Origin: an uncultured Dyadobacter sp.
GTDB taxonomy: Bacteria > Bacteroidota > Bacteroidia > Cytophagales > Spirosomataceae
Length of the DNA: 6,739 nucleotides
NCBI GenBank assembly: GCA_946481035.1
Contig: CAMLNK010000224.1
Location: 1-6,739, forward strand
Reading direction: 5' to 3'
Shown here: positions 1 to 5,946 of the stretch, one piece after another
How positions within the stretch are numbered: position 1 is the stretch's first letter
How the letters are laid out: each line of letters opens with the position of its first letter
The notes under the pieces: model-generated
What the model was told of the DNA's origin: nothing
Seen by the model: only the letters and a program-made list of their open reading frames with translations
The model's database searches: none
Position numbers and translations under genes: made by a program

Positions 1-1500
1 GAAAACGCAACCGGTTATAGCACTATCTCCGAAAACGCTGGCGTGATACAAAATCTGAATGGCGGCAATTTCGAGGTTTCGGTAGGTAATGCCGCCATTG
101 CGGCAACTGGTCAGATATGGATAGGGTTCTCGGATGCCGAGTGGAATAACTCGTCCAATTGGCATAACGCATCGGTGCCTACCGCTTCCGATGATGTGAC
201 CATAACAGACATGGCTACCGACCCGATCATCGGTACGATTGATGCGAAAGCGAAGTCGGTAACGGTCCAAAATGGTGCATTGCTGACAATAGGAAGCTCG
301 CGAACCTTAACAATCGACGGTGCGGATGTTCAAGGTTTGTTAAACCAGGGCACAGTAGCCAATAACGGATTGCTGAAAATCGGGCTCACCACAGGCACGG
401 GAAGTTATGGCGTGCGAAACGAAGGACAGTTTTCCAATAGCTCCGGCGAGGTGAAAATCGACAATGCCACCCAGGCTGCGCTCTATAATTTCTCCGGCAC
501 ATTTACAAACAATGCATCGCTCTCGCTTAAAACTGCGGTAGCTGCGCCATTTTTGCTCAATTCAGATGGAGGTACAATCAGTAATAATGCGAGCGGAACC
601 TTGTCCGGTACGGGTATAATCAAACCTACGCATTTTATTAACAATGGTGGAATGCTGTCGCCGGGATATTCGCCCGGGATTCTGACCTTCGATGGCAGCG
701 AGAATTTTGCTGCCAGTACCCTGGCTATTGAAGTAAACGCGGCGGGTGTTGCGGGGACGGATTTCGATCAGATCGTAGTGAATGGTACCGCGACGCTGGG
801 TGGCACCCTGGCGCTCACTTTCAATTTCCCGGCACCCAGTGACGGAGATGTCGTGACCATTATAGACGCCACTGCGTTAGCCGGCACATTCAGCTCGGTA
901 ACAGGTCTGCCGGAACATTGGGCTGTCAAATACGATTTCCCCAATACCGGGGAGGTGAGTCTTGAATACACGAACAACCTGCCGGTAACCCTGGTGCATT
1001 TTGCGGCAAAAAAGCAGGACAACCGCATTAAGCTGGGCTGGCAAACTTCGGAAGAAACCAACAATCAGGGATTTGATATCGAACGCCTGCTTTACCAGGG
1101 AACGTGGGAAAGTATTGGGTTTGTGGATGGGCGTGGTTCTACAAAAGGAAACAGTACCTACTCCTTTTGGGACGGAAACCCTCTGCCGGGTGTGAATTAC
1201 TACCGGTTGCGTCAGCTGGATTTTGATGGAAAAGTTGAATATTCCCGGATCGTTAGTGTGAGTATGGATGAAGCGGCGGTTGTAAAGATTTACCCAAACC
1301 CAACGACCGGAATTATTCATGTAGAAGGTGCCCCGTCCGAAGTTAAAATTCTGGATATTCAGGGTAGACCGGTGATGGATGCAGCAATAATCAATCGAAA
1401 AATCGACGTGTCCCATTTACCTGACGGCTATTACATTCTGGCGGTTTTTTCTGAAAGTAAGGTGAGATCAATTCCGGTTGTGAAACGCTCATCGAAGTGA
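1..1500 (+). CDS. T9SS-secreted beta-solenoid surface protein, 3' part only
   Basis: This is the C-terminal 499 residues of a large secreted protein. The frame is open from base 1, so the GTG at 43 is an internal Val and the true start lies upstream. Residues 36-60 resemble the WNNSSNW...VP segment common in Bacteroidota surface proteins. About five beta-solenoid-like rungs follow, with Asn at 115, 140, 163, 187 and 214. Residues 214-320 match the autotransporter-like pattern LSPGYSPG...FDQIVVNGTATLGGTL. Residues 327-425 are the LPVTLVHF...W-QTSEE-NNQGF-IER linker module that often precedes a sorting signal. Residues 429-499 (KIYPNPTTG...LDIQGRPV...LPDGYYIL) form a T9SS type A sorting domain. 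By family knowledge, such cargo crosses the outer membrane and is released or anchored at the surface, with the sorting domain removed. An adhesin or matrix role is possible, but no catalytic domain is visible. The protein class is certain; the exact function is unknown. Confidence 0.93.
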   Translation, partial: ENATGYSTISENAGVIQNLNGGNFEVSVGNAAIAATGQIWIGFSDAEWNNSSNWHNASVPTASDDVTITDMATDPIIGTIDAKAKSVTVQNGALLTIGSSRTLTIDGADVQGLLNQGTVANNGLLKIGLTTGTGSYGVRNEGQFSNSSGEVKIDNATQAALYNFSGTFTNNASLSLKTAVAAPFLLNSDGGTISNNASGTLSGTGIIKPTHFINNGGMLSPGYSPGILTFDGSENFAASTLAIEVNAAGVAGTDFDQIVVNGTATLGGTLALTFNFPAPSDGDVVTIIDATALAGTFSSVTGLPEHWAVKYDFPNTGEVSLEYTNNLPVTLVHFAAKKQDNRIKLGWQTSEETNNQGFDIERLLYQGTWESIGFVDGRGSTKGNSTYSFWDGNPLPGVNYYRLRQLDFDGKVEYSRIVSVSMDEAAVVKIYPNPTTGIIHVEGAPSEVKILDIQGRPVMDAAIINRKIDVSHLPDGYYILAVFSESKVRSIPVVKRSSK

Positions 1501-1520
1501 CACCGTTTTGACCGTGCTCT

Positions 1521-1535
1521 GCGCCGGCGGCGTTT
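1521..1535 (+). terminator. Possible terminator hairpin of the T9SS gene
   Basis: About 20 bases after the TGA stop, CGCC-GGC-GGCG forms a short GC-only stem with a three-base loop. It is followed by TTT, and a G-T wobble can extend it by one pair. The U tract is short, so this is either a weak intrinsic terminator or an RNA-end stabilising hairpin. Confidence 0.33.
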
Positions 1536-1554
1536 CCATCGTATATCATCATTG

Positions 1555-1592
1555 ATGTAGATAAATGTCTACGAACAGATTTATATCTACAT
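1555..1592. repeat. AT-rich inverted repeat with alternative pairings
   Basis: ATGTAGATAAAT (1555-1566) pairs with ATTTATATCTACAT (1579-1592), giving a 12-bp stem with a two-base bulge and a loop of about 12 bases. A rival stem uses GTAGA (1557-1561) with TCTAC (1568-1572), so the two folds exclude each other. An 11-bp palindrome, CATCATTGATG (1547-1557), overlaps the left arm. It could be a transcript-end structure or an operator. No U tract follows directly. Confidence 0.55.
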
Positions 1593-1683
1593 TTCCTGGT
1601 AGTATTATTCTGGACGTATAGTAATGGGCGTTGCTGATAACAGGCAGAACAGCCGGTATATTCCTCTCTGATAGATTGAGTTA

Positions 1684-1704
1684 GCGTCCAGGTGGGCTTT
1701 TTTT
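1684..1704 (+). terminator. Weak terminator-like stem plus T7 tract
   Basis: GTCC-AGGT-GGGC forms a four-pair stem that includes one G-T wobble, and is followed at once by seven T residues (1698-1704). The stem is weak, but its position between the T9SS gene and the kinase control region fits a back-up terminator. Confidence 0.28.
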
Positions 1705-1764
1705 GTCACTTATGCAATACAAGACACTCAGGTTTACCCAGTGAAAGTCAGGCACGTGGCGCGA

Positions 1765-1795
1765 TTTGGTTGTGAAAAATATCTCATTAAAATTC
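1765..1795 (+). promoter_or_regulatory. Candidate promoter of the kinase gene
   Basis: TTTG (1765-1768) lies 19 bases before TAAAATTC (1788-1795). The Bacteroidota sigma-ABfr pattern is TTTG, a spacer of about 19, then TAnnTTTG; here the second box matches only four of six fixed bases. Its use would give a leader of about 160 bases. A rival is TTTC (1915-1918), an 18-base spacer and TAACGTTG (1937-1944), which would give a leader of about 12 bases. Sequence alone does not decide between them. Confidence 0.25.
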
Positions 1796-1836
1796 GTCGA
1801 ATTTTCTCTATAATGCATTGTTTTACTAAATGAGAT
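1781..1836. promoter_or_regulatory. Nested dyad with a perfect 17-bp palindrome, possible operator
   Basis: AAAATTCGTCGAATTTT (1789-1805) is a perfect inverted repeat of 8-bp arms about a single central T. An outer pair of arms, ATCTCATT (1781-1788) and AATGAGAT (1829-1836), are exact reverse complements. The left outer arm directly abuts the inner palindrome. The structure overlaps the candidate promoter upstream of the kinase, so a dimeric regulator could bind here. The binding protein is unknown. Confidence 0.5.
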
Positions 1837-1890
1837 CCGGTTTTTCGGAACCCGTTCACCCTAACCCTCGATTGAAAAAGTAACCTGTCG

Positions 1891-1920
1891 AAGAAAATCC
1901 TGAAGATTCCGGGATTTCTT
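1891..1920 (+). other. Leader stem-loop before the kinase gene
   Basis: AAGAAAATCC (1891-1900) pairs with GGATTTCTT (1912-1920), giving nine pairs with one bulged A and an 11-base loop. It ends about 42 bases before the kinase ATG. If transcription starts near 1800, it would sit in the 5' leader and could affect stability or translation. No known riboswitch class was recognised. Confidence 0.35.
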
Positions 1921-1962
1921 GGAGCAGGGTTCTATTTAACGTTGCTTAGTTAGAAGTAAAAA

Positions 1963-4900
1963 ATGCGATTATCTTGTCAGTTCCTTGCGTTGTTGTCCTT
2001 TTGTTTTTTCAGTACTCTTAACACCGCATTCGGGCGGCAGACACAATCCGTCCGGGATACTGTTTCTGACTACGAGGTAAGGCACTTCACAGACGAAAAC
2101 GGCTTGCCGCAAAACAGTGTTAAAGCGATAGCACGTGATTTACGCGGAAATATCTGGTTGGGTACCGAGAGGGGGCTGGTTCGATTTGATGGAACTCATT
2201 TTGTCAAATTTGATGATTTCGGAAACTCATTTGCGGCCCGGAGCATTTACAGTTTCAATTTGGATCCGCAAAGTCGTGCGGGGGATTTAATGGCGAGAGC
2301 CAGTAATGACACCTGGATCCGGATCAAAGATGGGAAAACCGTTATCGATACTGCTTTCAAGAGAGACGGCCCGTATACGGCACCTAATCTGTCAAAAGCC
2401 CGTGATCGGCATTTGGTCGAATCATTGCCCGACCTCAACGAGGCGGCGCTTGCAGACTATCATGACCGTATTATCTCAACATATCCTACGCCCGGCGGAA
2501 GATATTTTGCTTACGGGCTACAAAACATCGGCTACTATGAAAACAACAAAATGGTAAAGCATTTTCCTTTTCCCGGCAAGAGCTTTTTTCGCTTTTTCCG
2601 GATAGATGAAAATCTTTATTATCTGGACGAAAAATTCAAGTTGACGTTTTTCCCGGGAGCAGCAAGAGGCCAGAGGCCGCTGGAAGTTGCACTAGCCGGC
2701 CCTGTTTTATCGGACATCGATTACAGATCAACAGGGCAGTATCACATTTATTGGAATAATTGCTCCAACCAGGTCTTTATATCAACTGGGCGGCGCCTCT
2801 ACCATTTGCAGACCGTGAAGGACGGTTCGCTGGTTAGTAAACTGATTCTGGACGGTTTTGATTTTAAGGATAAGGGTATAAAAGCCATCTTGCTGGATAC
2901 GGTGACAGGTAGGTTGTTTCTGGGAAGTCAGGTCCAAGGCCTGTACGTTGTTTCTAAAAGACAGTTTCGGGCAGTGACCGATCCATCTGTCGGGGCCGAT
3001 AACGTCTATTATGGTCAGGTACTACTTGGTAACAAGACGATTGCCAGCACCACAGGGGCTACTTTCGCATTGGATAGCAGCAGGCTGGGTAAGCTTAGCT
3101 CGCATCTGAGTTTGATAAAGAAATCCGCTGATTTTGATAAATATAGTATCATTAAGGACCTGGCAGGTACAATATGGTGTAAGCGAAGAGAGAATTTATT
3201 CAGGTTCGACGCCAGCGGCAAACGCATTATTTCTTCCTGGAAGATGGCAGATGAAATAAAACAGCTATATCAGGGACAGAATGGCCGGATTTGGATTGGT
3301 ACCGACTCAGATGGCCTACATTACATTGACCCGTCGTTACCTGGTGCCCGACCCCGCTTTTTTACAGGCAGGGATTGGGCGAGTATCTCCTGGATTCAAC
3401 AGCAAACCAGTGAAATATTATGGGTCGGAACCGGCAAGGGACTTTACAAAATACACTTGCCGTCTAAAAAAATATCCCAGGTCAATAAGCTTGCCAATAT
3501 CTACATCCGGAGTCTTTATATTCCTGACGATGACAACCAAATATGGATTACGACCTATACCAGCGGACTTTTTCTTATAAAGGATGGTAAATTAACACAG
3601 TTTCCCCTGGACAAGAAACAATACCTTTCGGGTCCACATTGCATTGTCGAGGACAGGAAAGGATTCTTTTGGATAACAACCAATAAAGGGTTGTTTCAAG
3701 TCAAGAAAGCGGATCTGCTGGCCTACGCAGATAAGCCGTTTGAACTATATTATCACTATTATTCCAAAATCGACGGCTTCAACACCAATGAATTCAATGG
3801 AGGTTGTCAGCCTTGCGGTTTGAGAACACCGGAAGGGATTGTATCATTTCCTTCGTTCAATGGCTTGGTTTGGTTCGTTCCGGAACGGATACGGCCGGAG
3901 CTTCCTGCGCAGCAGATTTTCATGGATCATGCGAGCAGTGAGGATAGCATGTTTGTATTGGAGCGGGGCAAAATTTCCGTCAAGGCCGGGGTCCCGCAAA
4001 TCGTTGTAAAAGTAACCACACCCTACTTTGGCGATCCCTACAATCTGAGAATGTCATACCAAATCTTTAAAGAAAGCCAACCGATTACAGAATGGAGAGC
4101 ATTGGAAGAAACCAGGAACATCGCCATCCCCTTTCAGGGAGGCGGAAATTACATGCTGCGTGTCCGCAAGATTAACGGGTTTGGCAAAGGAAACCAAAGT
4201 GAGATGCGCTTTGCCATTTCTGTTGAAAAGAAATGGCACGAAACCTGGTGGTTCAGAGGTTTGATGGTGGTGGCGGTGCTGTTGCTGTTTTATGGAATAT
4301 TGCGACAGCGCGAAAAGGCTATTAAAAGGCAAAATGTTGCTCTGGAAATCAAGGTCAGGGAACGGACAGAGCATTTGGAAAAAACACTCAGTATTTTGAG
4401 CGATTCGGAAAAACAGCTCGAACAGCAGGTCAAGCTGCATTTGCATATGATTGCTTCGATCTCGCATGATATCCGTACGCCGGTGAGGCACATGTCTTAC
4501 GCGCTGGATTACAGCCAAGGCCTGATTAAAGACAAGAAAATCGACAGCGCCATATCTTTTATCGCACAGCTCAAACAAGCGGTTGAAAACATGTACCATA
4601 TGGTGGATAATCTGGTAAGTTTCATAAAACCGGAGGTACGCGGCGCACAGACCGCTGAGACGCCCGTAAAACTCTCCGATCTGGTCAGCGAAAAGTTGTT
4701 GTTGTTCAAGCAAATCGCGACCGCCAGCAATACATATATACAAGTGGATGTGGCGTCAGACGAAACCGTTTTTACTGATCCAAAACTCCTGGGCATCGTG
4801 ATTCATAACCTGATCGACAATGCTATCAAGGCCCGCGACAGAAACACGCTTAAAATTTATAGCCGGCAGGAAGATACCGACCTGCACCTGATTTTTGAAG

Positions 4901-5118
4901 ATAGCGGACCGGGCATGCCTTCGGAGCTGATGAAATGGCTCAATGCAGTTGGCTCAGAAGAAGATGCGAATCTGCCGGTCGGCTACGAGGGCCTGGGTTT
5001 ACTATTGCTGAAACAGATCTCGAAACTGTTACGTTTACATATATACGTTACCAATAACCCTGGCGCCCGCATACAGTTGATCTTCAAAAGAAGCAGTTCG
5101 GTTGACGCCAGCTTATAA
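1963..5118 (+). CDS. Two-component sensor histidine kinase with propeller and Y_Y_Y domains
   Basis: A 1051-residue inner-membrane sensor kinase. Residues 1-25 look like a signal peptide ending near AFG. The periplasmic part starts with HFTDENGLPQNSV (41-53) and NIWLGT (63-68), a classic Reg_prop repeat. Later blades carry Trp at 405, 444, 487, 528 and 570, a period of about 39-43, and end near NEFNGG (609-614). A Y_Y_Y-like domain covers about 680-755, a membrane helix about 763-780 and a coiled coil 781-828. HisKA has the H-box SHDIRTP with phospho-acceptor His835. The ATPase shows an N-box (N949, N953), G1 DSGPG (980-984) and G2 GYEGLGL (1007-1013). The catalytic motifs look intact. There is no receiver or AraC domain, unlike hybrid two-component systems. 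The ATG at 1963 gives the signal peptide directly but has no Shine-Dalgarno. The likely partner is the convergent regulator. Family members often sense glycans; the ligand here is unknown. Confidence 0.95.
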   Translation: MRLSCQFLALLSFCFFSTLNTAFGRQTQSVRDTVSDYEVRHFTDENGLPQNSVKAIARDLRGNIWLGTERGLVRFDGTHFVKFDDFGNSFAARSIYSFNLDPQSRAGDLMARASNDTWIRIKDGKTVIDTAFKRDGPYTAPNLSKARDRHLVESLPDLNEAALADYHDRIISTYPTPGGRYFAYGLQNIGYYENNKMVKHFPFPGKSFFRFFRIDENLYYLDEKFKLTFFPGAARGQRPLEVALAGPVLSDIDYRSTGQYHIYWNNCSNQVFISTGRRLYHLQTVKDGSLVSKLILDGFDFKDKGIKAILLDTVTGRLFLGSQVQGLYVVSKRQFRAVTDPSVGADNVYYGQVLLGNKTIASTTGATFALDSSRLGKLSSHLSLIKKSADFDKYSIIKDLAGTIWCKRRENLFRFDASGKRIISSWKMADEIKQLYQGQNGRIWIGTDSDGLHYIDPSLPGARPRFFTGRDWASISWIQQQTSEILWVGTGKGLYKIHLPSKKISQVNKLANIYIRSLYIPDDDNQIWITTYTSGLFLIKDGKLTQFPLDKKQYLSGPHCIVEDRKGFFWITTNKGLFQVKKADLLAYADKPFELYYHYYSKIDGFNTNEFNGGCQPCGLRTPEGIVSFPSFNGLVWFVPERIRPELPAQQIFMDHASSEDSMFVLERGKISVKAGVPQIVVKVTTPYFGDPYNLRMSYQIFKESQPITEWRALEETRNIAIPFQGGGNYMLRVRKINGFGKGNQSEMRFAISVEKKWHETWWFRGLMVVAVLLLFYGILRQREKAIKRQNVALEIKVRERTEHLEKTLSILSDSEKQLEQQVKLHLHMIASISHDIRTPVRHMSYALDYSQGLIKDKKIDSAISFIAQLKQAVENMYHMVDNLVSFIKPEVRGAQTAETPVKLSDLVSEKLLLFKQIATASNTYIQVDVASDETVFTDPKLLGIVIHNLIDNAIKARDRNTLKIYSRQEDTDLHLIFEDSGPGMPSELMKWLNAVGSEEDANLPVGYEGLGLLLLKQISKLLRLHIYVTNNPGARIQLIFKRSSSVDASL

Positions 5119-5763
5119 ATGATCTGCCGTGTTCTGTTCCAGGTACCAGAACTTTTTGGCAAGATCCACAATGTTGTCCACTTCCATCTTTTTAAAGATC
5201 CGGTTCTTTTGTGTTCCGACTGTGGAAATCTTGACATTCAGCTCGCTGGCTATCGTTTTGAGCCACTTGCCCGTTAGCAACAGACCAAGTACCTCGCGCT
5301 CCCGCGGGGTAAGCGATGCCGCGGGGTCCGACTGCATCGATTTGCCTTCCATCAGATTATTGAGCATTGCTTCCTTTAATCTTGGGCTGACATATTTTTT
5401 GTTTTCCAGTATTGTACGGATAGCTTTTTCTGCCTCTGAATCGAAACTATTCTTGTGCAGAAAGCCGTTTGCTCCCCTGTGCAGACAAAGCGGCGCATTC
5501 GTCAGCTCGTCCCTTCCTGAAAACACCAGGATTTTCAAATCCGGCTGCACCATCCTGTAAGCGCCGATCATCTCCGGCCCGCGGGTTCCGGGAATGGCCA
5601 GATCCAAAATCATCAGATCGGCCGGCGTTTTAGCGAGCACGTCGAGCCCTTCCTGGAAGGAATGTGCAAATGAGGTTGCGGAGTTCTCGACCGCTGTCTT
5701 GACAATGGCTTGCATCCCTATGGCTACCATAGGATGATCGTCGATAATGAGAATGTGATACAT
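5113..5763 (-). CDS. NarL/FixJ-type response regulator (receiver + LuxR HTH)
   Basis: A 216-residue cytoplasmic transcription regulator, a normal length for this family. The receiver domain (about 1-120) has acidic D8 and D9, phospho-acceptor Asp54 in ILDLAIPG, Ser82 and Lys104. A linker leads to a LuxR/GerE helix-turn-helix at about 150-210, starting LTPREREVLGLLLTGK and including the recognition helix STVGTQKNRIFKKM. The ATG at 5763 is set by the receiver's first strand (MYHILIIDDH); there is no Shine-Dalgarno. The gene converges on the kinase, and the last six bases, TTATAA at 5113-5118, hold both stops. Pairing with that kinase is inferred from adjacency and from the kinase lacking its own receiver. 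The upstream region is shared with the secreted-protein gene at 5947, a plausible target. Confidence 0.95.
   Translation of the reverse strand: MYHILIIDDHPMVAIGMQAIVKTAVENSATSFAHSFQEGLDVLAKTPADLMILDLAIPGTRGPEMIGAYRMVQPDLKILVFSGRDELTNAPLCLHRGANGFLHKNSFDSEAEKAIRTILENKKYVSPRLKEAMLNNLMEGKSMQSDPAASLTPREREVLGLLLTGKWLKTIASELNVKISTVGTQKNRIFKKMEVDNIVDLAKKFWYLEQNTADHL
5131..5157 (+). terminator. Kinase terminator embedded in the regulator coding region
   Basis: GTTCTG (5131-5136) and CAGAAC (5147-5152) form a perfect 6-bp stem with a 10-base loop, followed by five T residues (5153-5157). It starts 13 bases after the kinase TAA. On the opposite strand the same bases encode the regulator's C-terminal residues around WYLEQN. 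It is a plausible intrinsic terminator, though stem and T tract are both modest. Confidence 0.42.
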
Positions 5764-5798
5764 ATCCGGATTGTAGAAGGCGATTTACAATTTCAGTG

Positions 5799-5829
5799 TA
5801 AAGGTAGCTGCCGAATTTTACAAACCGAA
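5799..5829 (-). promoter_or_regulatory. Candidate promoter of the response regulator gene
   Basis: Read on the minus strand, TTCG (5829-5826), a 19-base spacer and TACCTTTA (5806-5799) approach the Bacteroidota TTTG / TAnnTTTG pattern, with one mismatch in each box. Transcription would begin near 5792, about 29 bases before the ATG. The -33 box lies inside the 13-bp palindrome at 5825-5837. Confidence 0.33.
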
Positions 5830-5837
5830 TAATTCGG
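5825..5837. promoter_or_regulatory. 13-bp palindrome CCGAATAATTCGG, possible operator
   Basis: CCGAAT and ATTCGG are exact inverted arms about a central A. A third CCGAAT lies at 5811-5816, in direct repeat 14 bases to the left. The palindrome covers the -33 box proposed for the regulator gene, so a bound protein there could control it. The CGAAT/ATTCG half-site also occurs in the palindrome before the kinase gene, with opposite polarity. Confidence 0.42.
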
Positions 5838-5860
5838 AGTCACTAGTAGTAATATTTCGA

Positions 5861-5891
5861 TTTACGCTTTCGCCTGGCTACTCTAAGTTTA
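5861..5891 (+). promoter_or_regulatory. Candidate promoter of the secreted-protein gene
   Basis: TTTA (5861-5864), a 19-base spacer and TAAGTTTA (5884-5891) match the Bacteroidota TTTG / TAnnTTTG promoter pattern except for G to A at the end of each box. Transcription would start near 5897, leaving a leader of about 50 bases before the ATG at 5947. Confidence 0.4.
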
Positions 5892-5946
5892 CACCGTCCT
5901 TCTGTCTCAGAGGAATTTCACACGACGCTTGTAAACAAATAACAAC

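Larger units (their letters stand above)
1501..1962. other. Long non-coding gap rich in inverted repeats
   Basis: No convincing gene was found in these 462 bases; the only short frames are tiny and unsupported. The left part (1521-1600) holds hairpins that could end transcription of the T9SS gene. The middle (1684-1704) has a weak terminator-like site. The right part (1765-1920) holds a possible promoter, a nested dyad and a leader stem-loop that probably serve the kinase gene. No tRNA-like fold or insertion-sequence end was recognised. Confidence 0.7.
5781..5871 (+). repeat. Direct repeat CGATTTACnnTTTC, two copies
   Basis: CGATTTACAATTTC (5781-5794) and CGATTTACGCTTTC (5858-5871) match at 12 of 14 positions and start 77 bases apart. 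The right copy overlaps the -33 box proposed for the 5947 gene, and the left copy lies at about the expected transcription start of the regulator gene. They may be binding sites for one protein, but this is not proven. Confidence 0.4.
5764..5946. promoter_or_regulatory. Divergent intergenic control region
   Basis: This 183-base gap separates the start of the response regulator (minus strand) from the start of the secreted-protein gene (plus strand). It contains a candidate promoter in each direction, a 13-bp palindrome, a 14-bp direct repeat and many TTTAC/GTAAA pentamers. TTTAC occurs at 5784, 5817, 5861 and 5888; GTAAA at 5798 and 5931. The starts at 5763 and 5947 have no recognisable Shine-Dalgarno. 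Confidence 0.6.

Noticed and set aside
43..45. GTG as a start codon of the T9SS gene
   Set aside because: The frame is open to base 1 with typical protein sequence before it, no signal peptide follows the GTG, and T9SS cargo needs one. The start must be upstream.
877..1416. 179-codon minus-strand frame inside the T9SS gene
   Set aside because: It lies antisense to clear coding sequence, has no recognisable domain and no start context; it is a shadow frame.
1565..1621. 18-codon frame starting at ATG 1565
   Set aside because: Too short, without start context, and inside an inverted repeat whose structure better explains the sequence.
1809..1814. TATAAT as a classical sigma-70 -10 box
   Set aside because: Bacteroidota primary sigma uses a different -7 element, there is no TTGACA at proper distance, and the region is AT-rich enough for chance.
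1501..1962. tRNA, CRISPR array or insertion-sequence end in the long gap
   Set aside because: No cloverleaf, no regularly spaced repeats and no terminal repeats flanked by target duplications were seen; the dyads are single structures.
4054..4743. 229-codon minus-strand frame inside the kinase gene
   Set aside because: It covers the Y_Y_Y, membrane and HisKA region in antisense. The plus-strand motifs are unmistakable, and the antisense product is Phe/His/Cys-rich with no known motif.
5129..5560. 143-codon plus-strand frame opposite the response regulator
   Set aside because: The minus strand encodes an intact receiver and HTH; this frame has no family signature.
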